From positions 14,806,147-14,870,146 of the forward strand of contig NC_133297.1 of the NCBI RefSeq assembly GCF_005239225.2: DNA of 64,000 nt, given 5' to 3'. Within the stretch, counting starts at the first letter, position 1; each line of letters opens with the position of its first letter. Shown here piece after piece: positions 37,958-49,599 of the stretch. A model generated the notes under the pieces. That model saw only the letters and a program-made list of their open reading frames with translations, did no database searches and had not been told where the DNA came from. The position numbers and the translations under genes are program-made. The DNA is from Populus alba. Its lineage: Eukaryota; Streptophyta; Magnoliopsida; Malpighiales; Salicaceae.

Positions 37958-37973
37958 CTCTCTCTCTCTCTCT
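37958..37973. repeat. (CT)8 tract in the PP2A 5' UTR/promoter
   Basis: Sixteen bases of CT, reading GA on the gene's strand, ~520 bp upstream of the ATG; GA tracts are common plant core-promoter features. Confidence 0.7.
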
Positions 37974-38464
37974 GTGTTTCTTACTTTGTGTGCAAAGTTT
38001 AGGAGAAGGAAGATTTGAGAGAGCACAAAAACAAAAACAAAAACATAGGAAATCGAAACCCAGGACTGAAAACAGGTTGGTATTTGGTTTTCTTGTCAGG
38101 GCAAAAAGATTAGTTCAAATTACCATTAGTTCCTCCTCTACGTTTTTTTTTTTTAATTATTTATTCTTGGTGGATTTAATTTTTATGACCAGTGATTATG
38201 ATGCAAATGGACCCAGTATCATCACATATTCTGTATAGGTGAGCAATGGGGGCTCTGTGGATTGGGTTGACTTGCTTAATTGACTAATCTCTCCTCCCAT
38301 CCAAGCCATCACATAAAAATACTTCAGATATTTATTTATTTATTTATTTATTTTTGGGTTGTCCTGGTCTCTTAATGGGTATTATTGAATTTCTTTCCTT
38401 CTGGTTTTACTTGCATCACCCGCAGTTGACATTTCTTTTTTCATCTTCTTATTATTACAGTAAG

Positions 38465-38620
38465 TATTTTCTGGTTATTTTTTAATATATTTTAAATTTA
38501 AAAATATATTAAAATAATATTTTTAATTTTTGAATACTAATATATCAAAATCATTTAAAAATATAAATAAAAAATTAATTTTAAATAATAAAAAAATTAT
38601 TTAAAAAAAAACATTTTTTT
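38465..38620 (+). mobile_element. MITE-like TIR repeat, copy D (diverged)
   Basis: The central ATACTAATATATCAAAATCATTTAAAAATATA corresponds to the family signature; both ends are poorly preserved. Weakest member of the set. Confidence 0.4.
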
Positions 38621-39541
38621 TAACTAGTAATCACAAGTCAGTTTATTTTGTGTTTCAAAACAAACCGACTTGTGGTTACTAGTTTGATTTTGCCATAGTG
38701 AATTTTAATTTATTTTTTATTATTACAAAGAAAAAATTGCATCATAGTTTGACATTATTTTTTATTTTGATTTTATTGTTTATAAAAATGAAAATATTTT
38801 TTTATAAAAGTTCTTTTTATTAGAGTTCTTAATATGAAGATAAAGGTGTAATATTCAATATATAAAGTCTCTTATAAGTAGAATATAATAGCACAAACTT
38901 ATAAATAATCCAATAATATTTTTGTTGATTTTTTTTATACCGACTTGAGGATATAATTAAAGTGTTATGGAGTTATTAAATTGATGACGTAACGTGTCAA
39001 AAAATGAAAAAAAAAAAAGTGAAAAAACAATCAAGCTAGCTTGATGTAATTTTTCCTATTGCAAATGAAAAAGCAGATTTCATACTAGTTTTAATGATAC
39101 ATCGAGTAAGAATGGTATTGTTAAGAAATTTAAGATTCAAGTATAATTTAAAAACTTCTTTTTTCTTCTCCTTCCAGTCCTTCTATTAGTTTTAAAATTA
39201 TAGATTGAAAAAATAAAATTAAAACTCAAGATCTCACCCTTTTCTTATTCAGTAAAAAACTCACAATAATGTCTTTTTTTTTTCTTTTAGATAAAAATCA
39301 ACCATGATTATCTCGTACTACATTAATCAACAATCATTGCATTGAAATTTAAATTAAATAATTAATTATATAACACTTTCTATACGTTGGGTAAATTCCT
39401 TCTTACGTGGATTGTACAGTCCACGCCACTCATGGCTAAAGAAGTAAGGACCAAGGCGGCAAAACTTTCCTGCGCGTGGCGAGCTAAGAAACGAAATGGG
39501 AAAACTTATTTTAGGAGGGCATTCCACTTCTACGATTACAA

Positions 39542-39544
<3 letters not shown>

Positions 39545-39629
<85 letters not shown>
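39545..39629. repeat. Compound (TA)n(TG)n microsatellite
   Basis: About 25 TA units followed directly by 17 TG units. The open frame across it (39387-39659) is an artefact. Confidence 0.95.
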
Positions 39630-39630
<1 letters not shown>

Positions 39631-39931
39631 TAGAGGAAGGTAAACTTTTATTTACTTGACAATGTAAATAATTTTATATCAACTTACGTGTTAATTAAGA
39701 TTAAATCACTTTTTAGGATTAAAATTTTGTCAAAAATTATTCTTCAACAAATTGTTTTTAAGATAAAATATTAAAATGATTAAAACAAATAATGGGTAAA
39801 CAAGAAATTTTTCTCAAAAAAAAACTCTAGGTTTGCATGTTTTTTTTTTGTAAAACGTAAGAGTTTTTATTTTATATAGAAAAGAAAAGAGAATTTATTT
39901 TTTGTTATATAGTAGAGAGTTAAAGGCTAAT

Positions 39932-40140
39932 GAGTTTCTGTGTTTTAAAAGCACTTTTAAAAAATTTTGAAATTTTTTTATTTTTTTATTAACTTCAAAT
40001 TAATATGTTTTTAGTGTTTTCAAATCATTTTGATGTGTTGATGTTAAAAATAATTTTTAAAAAATCAAAAAACATCATTGGCATGTATTTTAGTACGAAA
40101 AGCTATTTAAAAAGTAACCATAACCACATTGTCAAACAAG
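39932..40140 (-). mobile_element. MITE-like TIR repeat, copy E
   Basis: Internal GTGTTTTCAAATCATTTTGA then TGTGTTGATGTTAAAAATAA is the reverse complement of the family signature. Right end AACCATAACCACATTGTCAAAC matches the terminal repeat. Left end TTTCTGTGTTTTAAAAGCAC is its partner. About 205 bp. Confidence 0.65.
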
Positions 40141-40449
40141 GAGACTCGGGTTTGTTTTTAGCTAACCTATTCAGGACTTGACTTTTAATTTATTATAAAT
40201 AATTTTGTCTTATAAAAAATTATTTTTACCAGTCTATTAATAAAATGCATGAACGGTCAGTCTTATTCATATTCCTGAACAATTTTTTCCCAGGGAAAAA
40301 TGTATAGATTTAAAACTAAAAACTGTGAGGTTTTTATTTCATTTTTAAAGCTAAAAAGTTGCTAGCTTTTATGCATCTTAGTTTCTTCAATAAATAAGCA
40401 CTATTGGTTCTCTAGTTTTAGTTTATATGTATTTGAAAGTATGCATTAT

Positions 40450-40745
40450 AATTTTGAATCCTGGTCTGACTCGATTGATTTACCTTCAGCTGAAATCGGG
40501 CTAGGTTTAAAAAAAAATAAAAAGAGAAAACACTAGGGGTGACTTGGTGGGTTAACCTGACAACCTGGTTGACTTGACAAGATCCAGTTGTAGCTCGTTG
40601 ACTTTTATTTTTTACGAAAATGACATCATTTTGATTTAAAAAAAAAAATTGACTCGAATGACCCGGCTACCCAATCAAAATCCAGTGGTCCACTCAAAAC
40701 CTAGAACTCGGGTCTTGAATTGGGTCGAGTTTAAAAACTATGGTA
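40450..40745. repeat. Dispersed AACCCGG/GACTCG repeat fragment
   Basis: Phrases such as GGTGGGTTAACCTGACAACC, TTGACTCGAATGACCCGGCT and AACTCGGGTCTTGAATTGGG match the GC-richer blocks at 5500-5960 and 42880-43080. Confidence 0.5.
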
Positions 40746-41071
40746 TGCATACTAGATTTCAAATATAAATTTATTTTATATGTCTAAAATGTATGCTAAG
40801 TTTCTTGTTTAATCTTATTACAACATGAACTTGACCATTGTGATAATCCTTTATAATATTTAACAACTCACATTCTTACAACCTTTTTCACTTCCATGTA
40901 ATAGCGAATCAAGTTATGAATTAAGTTATAATGACCCTTGACAGTAGCCGGTTTATAAACTTTCATGGAAGTATGTTATAACTATGCAAAATTCGAATTA
41001 ATCCAAGGCATACACTTTTTAGTTTTGGGGACAAGGATGAAGTCCATCGTCCACCGTTTATTTTGACTAAG

Positions 41072-41232
41072 ACCTGTTGAAAATATATCTTCTTAAAAGT
41101 TAAAATTATTTTCTTAAATTATTTTTTTATATAATTTTAGATTATTTTGATGTGTGCTGATATTAAAAAATAATTTTAAAATAAAAATAAAATTTTAAAA
41201 TATTTTTTAAAATATTTTAAAAAACAACCAGG
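41072..41232 (-). mobile_element. MITE-like TIR repeat, copy F (partial)
   Basis: Central AGATTATTTTGATGTGTGCT then GATATTAAAAAATAATTTTA matches the family in reverse orientation; the ends are truncated or diverged. Confidence 0.5.
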
Positions 41233-41549
41233 ATAATATTTTTAAATTTATATACTTGTGGATCAGGATATTCAATTGATTTCCAACTAGCTAATTTTTC
41301 TCACTCAAACTCCCAGTAATTAGAAGTTAATTTTGACCCGCTTAATCCACTATAAAGAAACCGAAACGGTGAACCACTGTTTATTTATTTATGAAATTTG
41401 ATTTAATAACATTTTCAAAAAAAATTGCCTTGACATCGCACGAACAACTAATTACAACTATACCATTAAAAACCGTCACTGCTTATCTACGAAACTTGGT
41501 TCATTCCACCTTAATTTCTAAACTTACCAAAGTAACCAAACAAAATGAA

Positions 41550-41640
41550 GTCAGCTTAATCGAGTCAACTCTCATCAGTCAGCTTAAAATCGAGTCAACT
41601 CTCATTAGTCAGCTTAAAGTCGAGTCAACTCTCATCAAGT
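41550..41640 (+). repeat. Three-unit ~30-bp tandem repeat
   Basis: GTCAGCTTAATCGAGTCAAC plus TCTCATCA repeats three times with unit lengths of about 28, 30 and 30 bp. In the 41391-41666 open frame it reads (S)QLKIESTLI repeatedly, but the frame has no recognised domain. Confidence 0.85.
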
Positions 41641-42059
41641 GCCTTTCAAAATCAACACGCTGGTAAACCTAACTTGTTCCGCGGTTGCCCAATTGACTCA
41701 CGATCTTGTCTATCAAATTTGTTTTTACATTACAAATTTTTTTTTAAAAATAAATTATTATATTTTTATACCAAAAATAACTTTTTTAAAACAATATTAT
41801 TTTAAAACGAAATACATTTTAAAATTAATGTAGAGAAACCAGCGATCGAGGAGCTGCCTCCTAAGTTTCTGTCTGTTTCTCCATTTGTCTGGATTTTCAG
41901 GAAGAATTTTATAGCACAGAAGAGTCAACAAAATTAATGGTGTAAGAATCAAAGATTCCGGTGACAGTGTTTACTGTTTCACCTTCGTTAAAAAATGATA
42001 TATTATATTGTTAAATAAAAAGTGGTTCAAATAAATATAATTATTATCGATTGTATTTC

Positions 42060-43590
42060 ATAATTTATTTTAATTTAATTTTAATGGGTTATCACCATCT
42101 TAGAATAACATATCAATATTAGATTAGTCCTTGATTTTTTTAGCATCTATTTTTTATCATATTAGTAAATAAAAAATTATTTCAAAAAAAAAAGATAATT
42201 ATTAACAATTAAGTATAATATTTATTTCAAATTAATTTTTATGGGTTATTGTGATCTTAGAAAAAAAAATCAAGATATTGAGTTGATGCTCGATTTTGCA
42301 AGTATATATATTTTTTATGATATAATTAAATAAAAATAGTTTTAAAAAAATAAATTTATTAAACTCAATGGAGTTTCATAATCTGAATCATGGATTTAGT
42401 AGATTAACCTATCTTGATCTAATGTGTCGTTATCTTAATATTCTTATAAGAAAATATATCATTTAAAAAAAAATAGATCAAAATCATGTTATTACCAGTC
42501 GTTTGACTTTTCTTTAATCCTCCAAGTCAACCGGGTCGCAACTAGATAACTCCTTAATTTGAAACTTGAGCTAGACAAAGAATATGGTTGGAAGATTTCA
42601 CGTTTGACTGGTTGAATTGGATTTAATGACATTGTCAAAGAATTTTTCTTAATCTAGACTTTTTTTTTGGTCCTGTAATAGCATAGTACACAGAATTATC
42701 TAGTTACACGACATTAAAAAGATGATGTTTTTATTGCGCACCACCTCATATAGCATTATTCATTATGAATAATAGCTTTTTGTTTTTTTTTTTCAATTTT
42801 ATTCTTTAATATTTGGTTTGTTGTGGATTGAACTTTATAATTTATTTCAATTTGATTATCTCATGCTCATGACCCGAGTCACAGGTTTGGCGAGTTAACT
42901 TGATTGATTCATTTTTTTTTTCTTTTATTTATTAATTTTTTTTTTCAATTTCTTCATTCAACTTTTTATTGATTGAAATTAGGCTTTATAATTTATTTTA
43001 GTTTGTTTTTTATGAAGTTATCTTGGTTTCATGACCTGATTAATTGGTTAGTAAGTTGATCCAAGTTGACTCGGTTCAAGTTTTTTTGACTTTTTTTAAT
43101 TGAATTTTTTTTATCCTTTACCCTTCAATATTAAATTGATTAAGAATTATGTTTTATAATTTGTTTTGGCTTGTTTTTTATGGGGTTGTCTAAGTCTATG
43201 TAACCTAAATCATGAATTTAATAAATTATCTCATATTAACTCAAATTATTTTTTGATTAGTTTTTTTATAAAATTATCTTGATTTAATAATTTAAATTAC
43301 GATTATAATGTGTTAATCTACGTTGATTGGCATTGTTTTTTTATATATATATATTTTTAATTAAGTTTTTTTTTTAAAAAAATTCATCATTCAAAGTTTT
43401 TTTAATTAAATTATTATTATTATTTTTATTATTTTTTTTTCAATTATATTTTTTAACAATGAGTTATAAAAAATTATACTTCATAATTTATTTATTTTAA
43501 ATTATTTTTTATTAAATTATCTCAATCTCATTGTTGAATAACAGGTAAATCTAAAATAACTCAAATTATTTATTTTTTTTTTTGTTAAGG
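42060..43590 (+). repeat. Degenerate ~160-bp-period tandem array
   Basis: A landmark phrase (TTTTATGGGGTTGTCTAAG and variants, followed by CATGACC...) recurs at about 42080, 42238, 42852, 43012, 43174, 43261 and 43506. Steps are mostly 158-166 bp, with one short and one long. Between landmarks come T-rich blocks with TTCAATATTRAATTGATT-like text and GACTCGGGTT-like ends. There is no coding capacity. Probably the interior of the same element family as 4370-6560. Confidence 0.6.
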
Positions 43591-44352
43591 TTATCTTAAT
43601 TAAAACTGTTACTGCTACGCATGCAATTCTAGGAAGTTCTGGTGACAGCATCACACTTTCCTTTGGTGAAATCCAACTTCCCAGATATGTAAGCTTTCTC
43701 AATAAACAGTTTATGAAAATTTTCCAGCTGATGATATATAATCTCTCCCCTCTTTTCTTGCTTGTTGAAGGCTAATTGGTATTTCACCTCAATGTTTTCA
43801 GATCAGGAAGGATAAAGTCCAAAAGTAAATGAAACAAATCATTCCAAATTTGACAAAGGAATCTTCTACAGAACCTATAAAAAGAACAGCAGACCCTCTT
43901 GTGATTTGCTTCAACCAGGAGATTCCATCAGAGCTCTTGCTCAGCTCCGATCTTATCTACTTTTATATCCCCTTTCTTATTAAAAAGAAAAAAGAAAAAA
44001 GAAAAAGAACAAAGAACAATGCTATGATGACAGAGTTGCAGAATATCACAAGAAAATCTAAAAGTTCTCTAAATTTTAATTTCACTGTCGTGGTAGGTAC
44101 TTATGAGACTGCTTTTTTTTTTTTTTTTGGCAGAGACTCGCAAGGAGATCAATGATCACAAAACCATCTCCCAAGTCCATTAACACATACAAACACTGGA
44201 ACTTGATAATTAATAAAATGCCTCTTGTTTGTGCAAGCACGATATCTTCTCTGCACTGTACAATTCCATAACATAACCCAACAGAGATGACAGCGATGGT
44301 GGAGCTAGTGCAAGAACATTTACTAACACTTTGTTATGCACCGCAACTTCAG

Positions 44353-47300
44353 TCATCTCTTCCTGCGTTTTGTCTCCACCTAGCAATAAAATCAAAGACA
44401 ACTACCTCAGAAAGGGTAGAAAATAATAAAGAAGATTCCAGGTTGCATGGTTATGAGTGAGTGAGAACGAGCAAAGACAACTAGTGAAACAAATTGCTAA
44501 CGACCAAAGATATTCAGTAAAATCACATAGCTTTTAATCAAGATGTCTCGTTTCCTTTCCACCTGAACTTTAAGAAGTCACATCTTACAGCCTTAACACA
44601 TATATTGGTTATGACAGCTTTACTGTGATAGCTCTGCAATGGTTTCATCACTTGAAATAACCCATCCCATGTAACTATGATTTTTAACAAGGGAATATCC
44701 TTTTTCCTTCAAAAAACTTTCTTTTCATGAGTTAGAATTCCACAAAAATGCAGAGGAACCCATATACCCTTGATTATTAACATCCATAGTCCACTTTTTA
44801 GGTAGCACTTCAAAATATCCTAATAGATCTGATTCTATTGCAGCTAAAAAAATACAAGTTACACCAGCAACTCTCTCTGTAAACTAGCATTCTCTTATCA
44901 ACATTAACCAGGTATGTATTATTTTTGTTGACTACCTTTTCCTTGGAGATAATGAAACATAAAACTCATAAAGCTTCTGTCTCCTCACCCTGCTTATGCA
45001 GCAAGCAGAATCAGCTGGAATCCTTGTTAAAACTAGAAAGAAAATCCTAGGAAAATTAACGGTGCCTGATTATGAGATAAATTTTAGTTTTCTGCAAGTT
45101 GTTACTGATAGAATCACAGCAATTCAACAATATATGCTTGAAGTTAAGATCTTTTTCTCATGGTACTACAATCAGTTTGGTTGAAAGACCTCCAGGTTAA
45201 GATACAACATTCCATACCCATCAATGGAAACCAAAAATGGTCAAGTAGGCAGTTCCAACTTAACATAAACCGGACATAATTCATTTTTAACCCATTACAG
45301 TCTCTCTCTCTCTCATTTATTCATAATGATAAAACATAAATTGCAGTAAAAGATGTTGCTGCACAGCTAAACTGATTCTAGTTTCCTTAATGATGTTGAA
45401 ACAACTGGAGTACATTCTTACCTTAACTTCAAGTGATGGTGATACTGGGAATACATTCAAAGATCTTTTTGCATCATCATCAGATGAGCAGTCGGAGCAC
45501 AGAAAGTGATCTGATTTTTTAGCTTCTTCAATTGTCATACCCATACAAGAAGGATGAAACCTGCAGCACATTAGTAAAAAATGATCAGGAAGCAATACAC
45601 TCTTGTGCTATTATTGCATAACCCTTGAATTTACAAGAAACCACACGTGACATAAACCGTAATTAGTACATAAAATATTATAAAACCAACAAGCAGTGGA
45701 ATACCAACAAAAACCGTACAACTAAACAACATAAATAGTTCTCTCTTCTCACAGACCAATCAAATCATGAATTTTTAGAGATGACTACAGATAAAAATTA
45801 TCTTGATAAGCTCCTGCTTAGACATCATTGATAATAGCATTAATTGAAAGTGGTATTCATCATATGATAGCACAGGATTAGCATATTGAACCTCCCTGCA
45901 ACCAAAACCAAGCTGGTTTATACCGTTAAGACCAAAGAACTAAATAAAAATGAAGCTAGATACAGATCAGCTAAAATGGCAACTTCAGCATCAAATCCTG
46001 TTGTGTGTCATATCCAATGCCTAATTTAATTTGTATAACACTGTAGAAGTTCATATCTCCTCCCAAAGTTCTTACTTCACCATTTTTGCCTATGGAGGCT
46101 ATTTGGGGAAGAAGTTCAATTATTAATGATCTTCAAAAGAAGAGAAGATCTTTGCATGGAATCATTCTTTTTTTCTGTATAACAACACCCTAAACTGTAG
46201 ATCAACCATTACACTGGATGGGAAAGCTTTTGGGACTTCGCACAATGTGCCTGAGTCACGCTTCAGCCTTGACTTCCTCCCTTTTGCCAGTTTCACTAAC
46301 GGAGATTGATGGAAATTTCCATGGTCATGGTTAAGCTAATTGACTTGGAGTTGGGAGAGGGTGGGATAGAAAGAAAAGGTTGTATCATGTATCTACATTT
46401 GGAATATGCTTGAAGGAACATAAGAAAAGAGCATTTAAGAGAGAAGAATCATCTCTAACCTCTTTGAAAGATATCTGGCTAACACTATACATAGCAGACA
46501 TGCAGAATGCTTAATGAGATGGAATTCCTAGAGATATTATTTATTTAATTTGATTAAGTTCTGTTTATGGTTTGATTTTGTATGAGTTCTTCACTTCTGG
46601 CCAAACAACAAATACAAGGTGTTCATTTTCTCTCCATAACAGCCTTCAAATCTAAACCATTTTTTACAATTAGATAAGTTCTCAACCATCAAATCCAGTT
46701 TTTCAGTCATTTCCAAATACACAGCAAAGAAGGGAATTGAATATCTCTACAAGTGCAAAACTTACATCTATAAAATTGCAAAGAAAGTTCTTATTTCCAA
46801 AGAAATGGTTCTTTTCATTGAATCATATGCTATCTACAAGATCAACCAGATTTGACCAAGACAAAATTGAGAAATAATACAAAAAAAGGAAAATTCAATC
46901 AATCTATCCAACCATCATCTTTTGATGATGCTACAAAATGTGATGTTCATGATTTTCATTGAAAGCATTAGTAAATGACATTACATCGATGCCTAATGAG
47001 GATCTTCTTGTCCAAACTATCTCTCAAACTCCATTATAGCATGTTTAAGATGCAAACTCTAAAAGTTGTGAATGTTTAAATCACCTCCTATATAATATCA
47101 GTTTCCTAATTGCATCTCAACATTGCCTGCTACATCCTCTAATTACTGCCTATTTGAAAAGGAATTGTTAAATACCATTCACTACTCTCATTAGACAGCT
47201 AAATCCCATACTTCATTTGAAGTTGATAGTACAAGAGTATAACACATAAGTTCTTTGGCTTCTTTCTTCCCCACCCCACCCCCCTTTTTCCTTATCTGTA

Positions 47301-49573
47301 AGGAGCCTTACAACCTTGATTTGTACCATCTGCGATACAAAAGACAACGGTAACTGATGCCAATTTCAAATTCCTTCACCCATCTTAGGTTTAAATTTCT
47401 AACACGGTCCTTAAATGAAAGAATGAAATTTATAGCAAAATTTGGCATGCAAATTAGTCACCGAGTAATTTCAACAACCAATGGAAAAATAACCACAGTA
47501 AACTGGAATATTGTCTTTCACCCTTCAAAATTAGGAAATGTATTGACCTTTCCACTAATACTTAATAATTCTTTTAAAATGATACTTTTGTACTTTAATC
47601 ATCTTTCACTTCTTCAATTGTTAATACTTAATGCTTAAACTACGATATTCAACCATTAAGAACTCAAAAGCCAAGCAAATTCAAGGTTGAAGGAAAACAA
47701 AACTGATAAATGAGATATCCACTTGACAGATTAACTAATTTGATGTCCTAAGAGTTCATTCTCAGCATGTGAACCACACAAAAGTCCAGCACTATCAGAT
47801 ATCTGTTTTAAGAACAGTATTTCAATCAAAATATGTATAAGATATTCACCTCTGCCAAGATTTTTCAACATATATGACTATGAGGATCAGACACAAAGAG
47901 CCCCATATAAGTAGTAAGCATGCATGAGAAGTACACACGGGTTTAATGCTACCAACTATTAATCAATTTAGAGAAAATTGGGAGAAGACTTGCAGAAACA
48001 AATTACAAACAATAACAACATGATAAACTATGCAAGGATCATGGTGGTGCGGAAAATGAAAAGGGAGGATTAACAAAACCCTACTAACATGAAAGCTCAA
48101 TGGTTATCCCCATGTGTTACAGGCAGCTGAAGTTGGTGCAGAACAAATAAGCTATGGCCTAAGAATGGCTAAATAAAGCCTGCAGTGTGTTAAATAAAGT
48201 ATCTTTAGTTCCATAAAAGCATTATTGCATAGGAAGTAAACTTTCTATACAAGATAAGAGGTATCAGCTTAAATCCAAAAGAAGCCATCACTGGATATAT
48301 TAAGAAGAAAATGACCTCTTACAACTTGATGAAACTAGATAAATCTCACAGAACCTACTTCTCATGCCTGCTTGATATGCTTTACTGATCCCTATTAAGC
48401 TCTCATGAAGTTTGCAACATAAAACAGAGTTGAAAGAAGCCCACGTAAACTTAAAAGCAATAGACAGACGACTATTACACTCTAGAATGAATTCCTATTT
48501 CTCTCACCAATCACAGTTTTTCTTGAAGTTCCAGTAAAATTAGAAACTACTAGAGGAATGAAACAAATGGAAAAAGCTATCATAAGTTCTAATCATTAAG
48601 CAACGCAATGAATTCAAGTGAAGAACAAAGCATGATTCTGACTGATGTAGCTCCAATAATTTCAGAGATCAGATGAGATAAACAAACTAAACTTGCAGTT
48701 ACAATGCATGATTGCTAGTTACAGCAATGAGTGCATTATCAAGAAATTACCAATCTTTGCATCCCTCGCATTGCACCATGAGATCATCCGGATTGTATGG
48801 CATTTCACACTTACAGTACCTACAAAGACACCAATTCAAAAGGCCATTCATTTCAACACTCAAAACCCAGAAAAATCAACTCAAAATCTTATCAAAGAAA
48901 GGGAACTCACACAGCTACACGATCGGGAGTGAAGCCACCAGTGGAGGCCTTATATTCGAACCTACAAAAGTAATCCTCAGCTCCAACATTTTCAAGCTTA
49001 GTGTAGTTCTTGAAGGAGTGCACTCTGCACTTGCCTTCGATTGTATGTGCACTTTGCACATCAAAGTGGTCTGACAGGAATAACTCTTTTGCTCCGTGGA
49101 ATTGACGGCGTCCCCCAATGGATTCCTCCGGCCGGTAGTACCACCGTACACGAACTTTAACGTTGTTTCGATGATCTGCCTCGATTTTCTCTATACGTGC
49201 CACGTATGGAAGCTTATCTGTATCCGATGGGCGCATCAACACACAATCACCAGCTGCAATAACAAGCATGAATCTACCCAAATTCAGAAAAAAAAAAGCC
49301 AAAAAAAAAAAACAAAGAATGAATGAAGAGAGTTAAAAACGATGGGGTATTCAAGAATTGAAAGGAAAAAGGGAGACATTTTGGCAATTAGGGTCTAAAA
49401 GGGAAACTTTAAGCAAGAGATTGATGGATTTTTAATTGTATAGCAACAAGAAGAAGCTTGTTGCTAGAAATTATGGGTTTTAAACAAGGTAAATGCTCAC
49501 GTGTAACAACTTTGTTGGTGCCTTTGATAGTGTAAGAATCAAGGTCTTTTTTGCCAGGTTTGGTTTTGGCCAT
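44353..49573 (-). CDS. EBS: BAH-PHD histone reader, EBS (EARLY BOLTING IN SHORT DAYS) type
   Basis: Five exons, 49501-49573, 48911-49253, 48751-48819, 45422-45560 and 44353-44379, give 216 residues with all phases closing. Nuclear chromatin reader. In Arabidopsis EBS, the BAH domain binds H3K27me3 and the PHD finger binds H3K4me2/3 to repress floral genes such as FT. N-terminus [18 protein letters not shown] is EBS-like rather than SHL-like. The BAH domain spans about 24-139 (AGDCVLMRP replaced here by PGDCVLMRP, then [20 protein letters not shown] and [18 protein letters not shown]). The PHD finger is 141-186 with Cys141/143/156/159, His164, Cys167/183/186 (C4HC3), complete. The last exon is only nine codons and encodes VETKRRKR, a basic nuclear-localisation-like tail. 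Intron 3 is 3.2 kb. Slightly shorter than I recall for Arabidopsis EBS. Confidence 0.95.
45561..48750 (-). other. 3.2 kb intron 3 of the EBS-type gene
   Basis: Separates the two halves of the PHD finger: the splice falls inside the codon of the conserved Trp162. I saw no repeats of the window's families and no convincing coding sequence in it. Confidence 0.6.
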
Positions 49574-49599
49574 GAATTGCTTGGTTTTAGCTGGTAGTC

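Larger units (their letters stand above)
38100..44340. other. Repeat-rich intergenic region between PP2A B' and the EBS-type gene
   Basis: No gene is supported. It holds three MITE-like copies (D, E, F), a compound TA/TG microsatellite, a GACTCGGGTTGACC-type dispersed repeat near 40450-40740, a 30-bp tandem array (41550-41640) and a ~160-bp-period array (42060-43590). Confidence 0.6.

Noticed and set aside
39387..39659. 90-codon ORF with Tyr-Ile and Cys-Val runs
   Set aside because: Translation of the TA/TG microsatellite.
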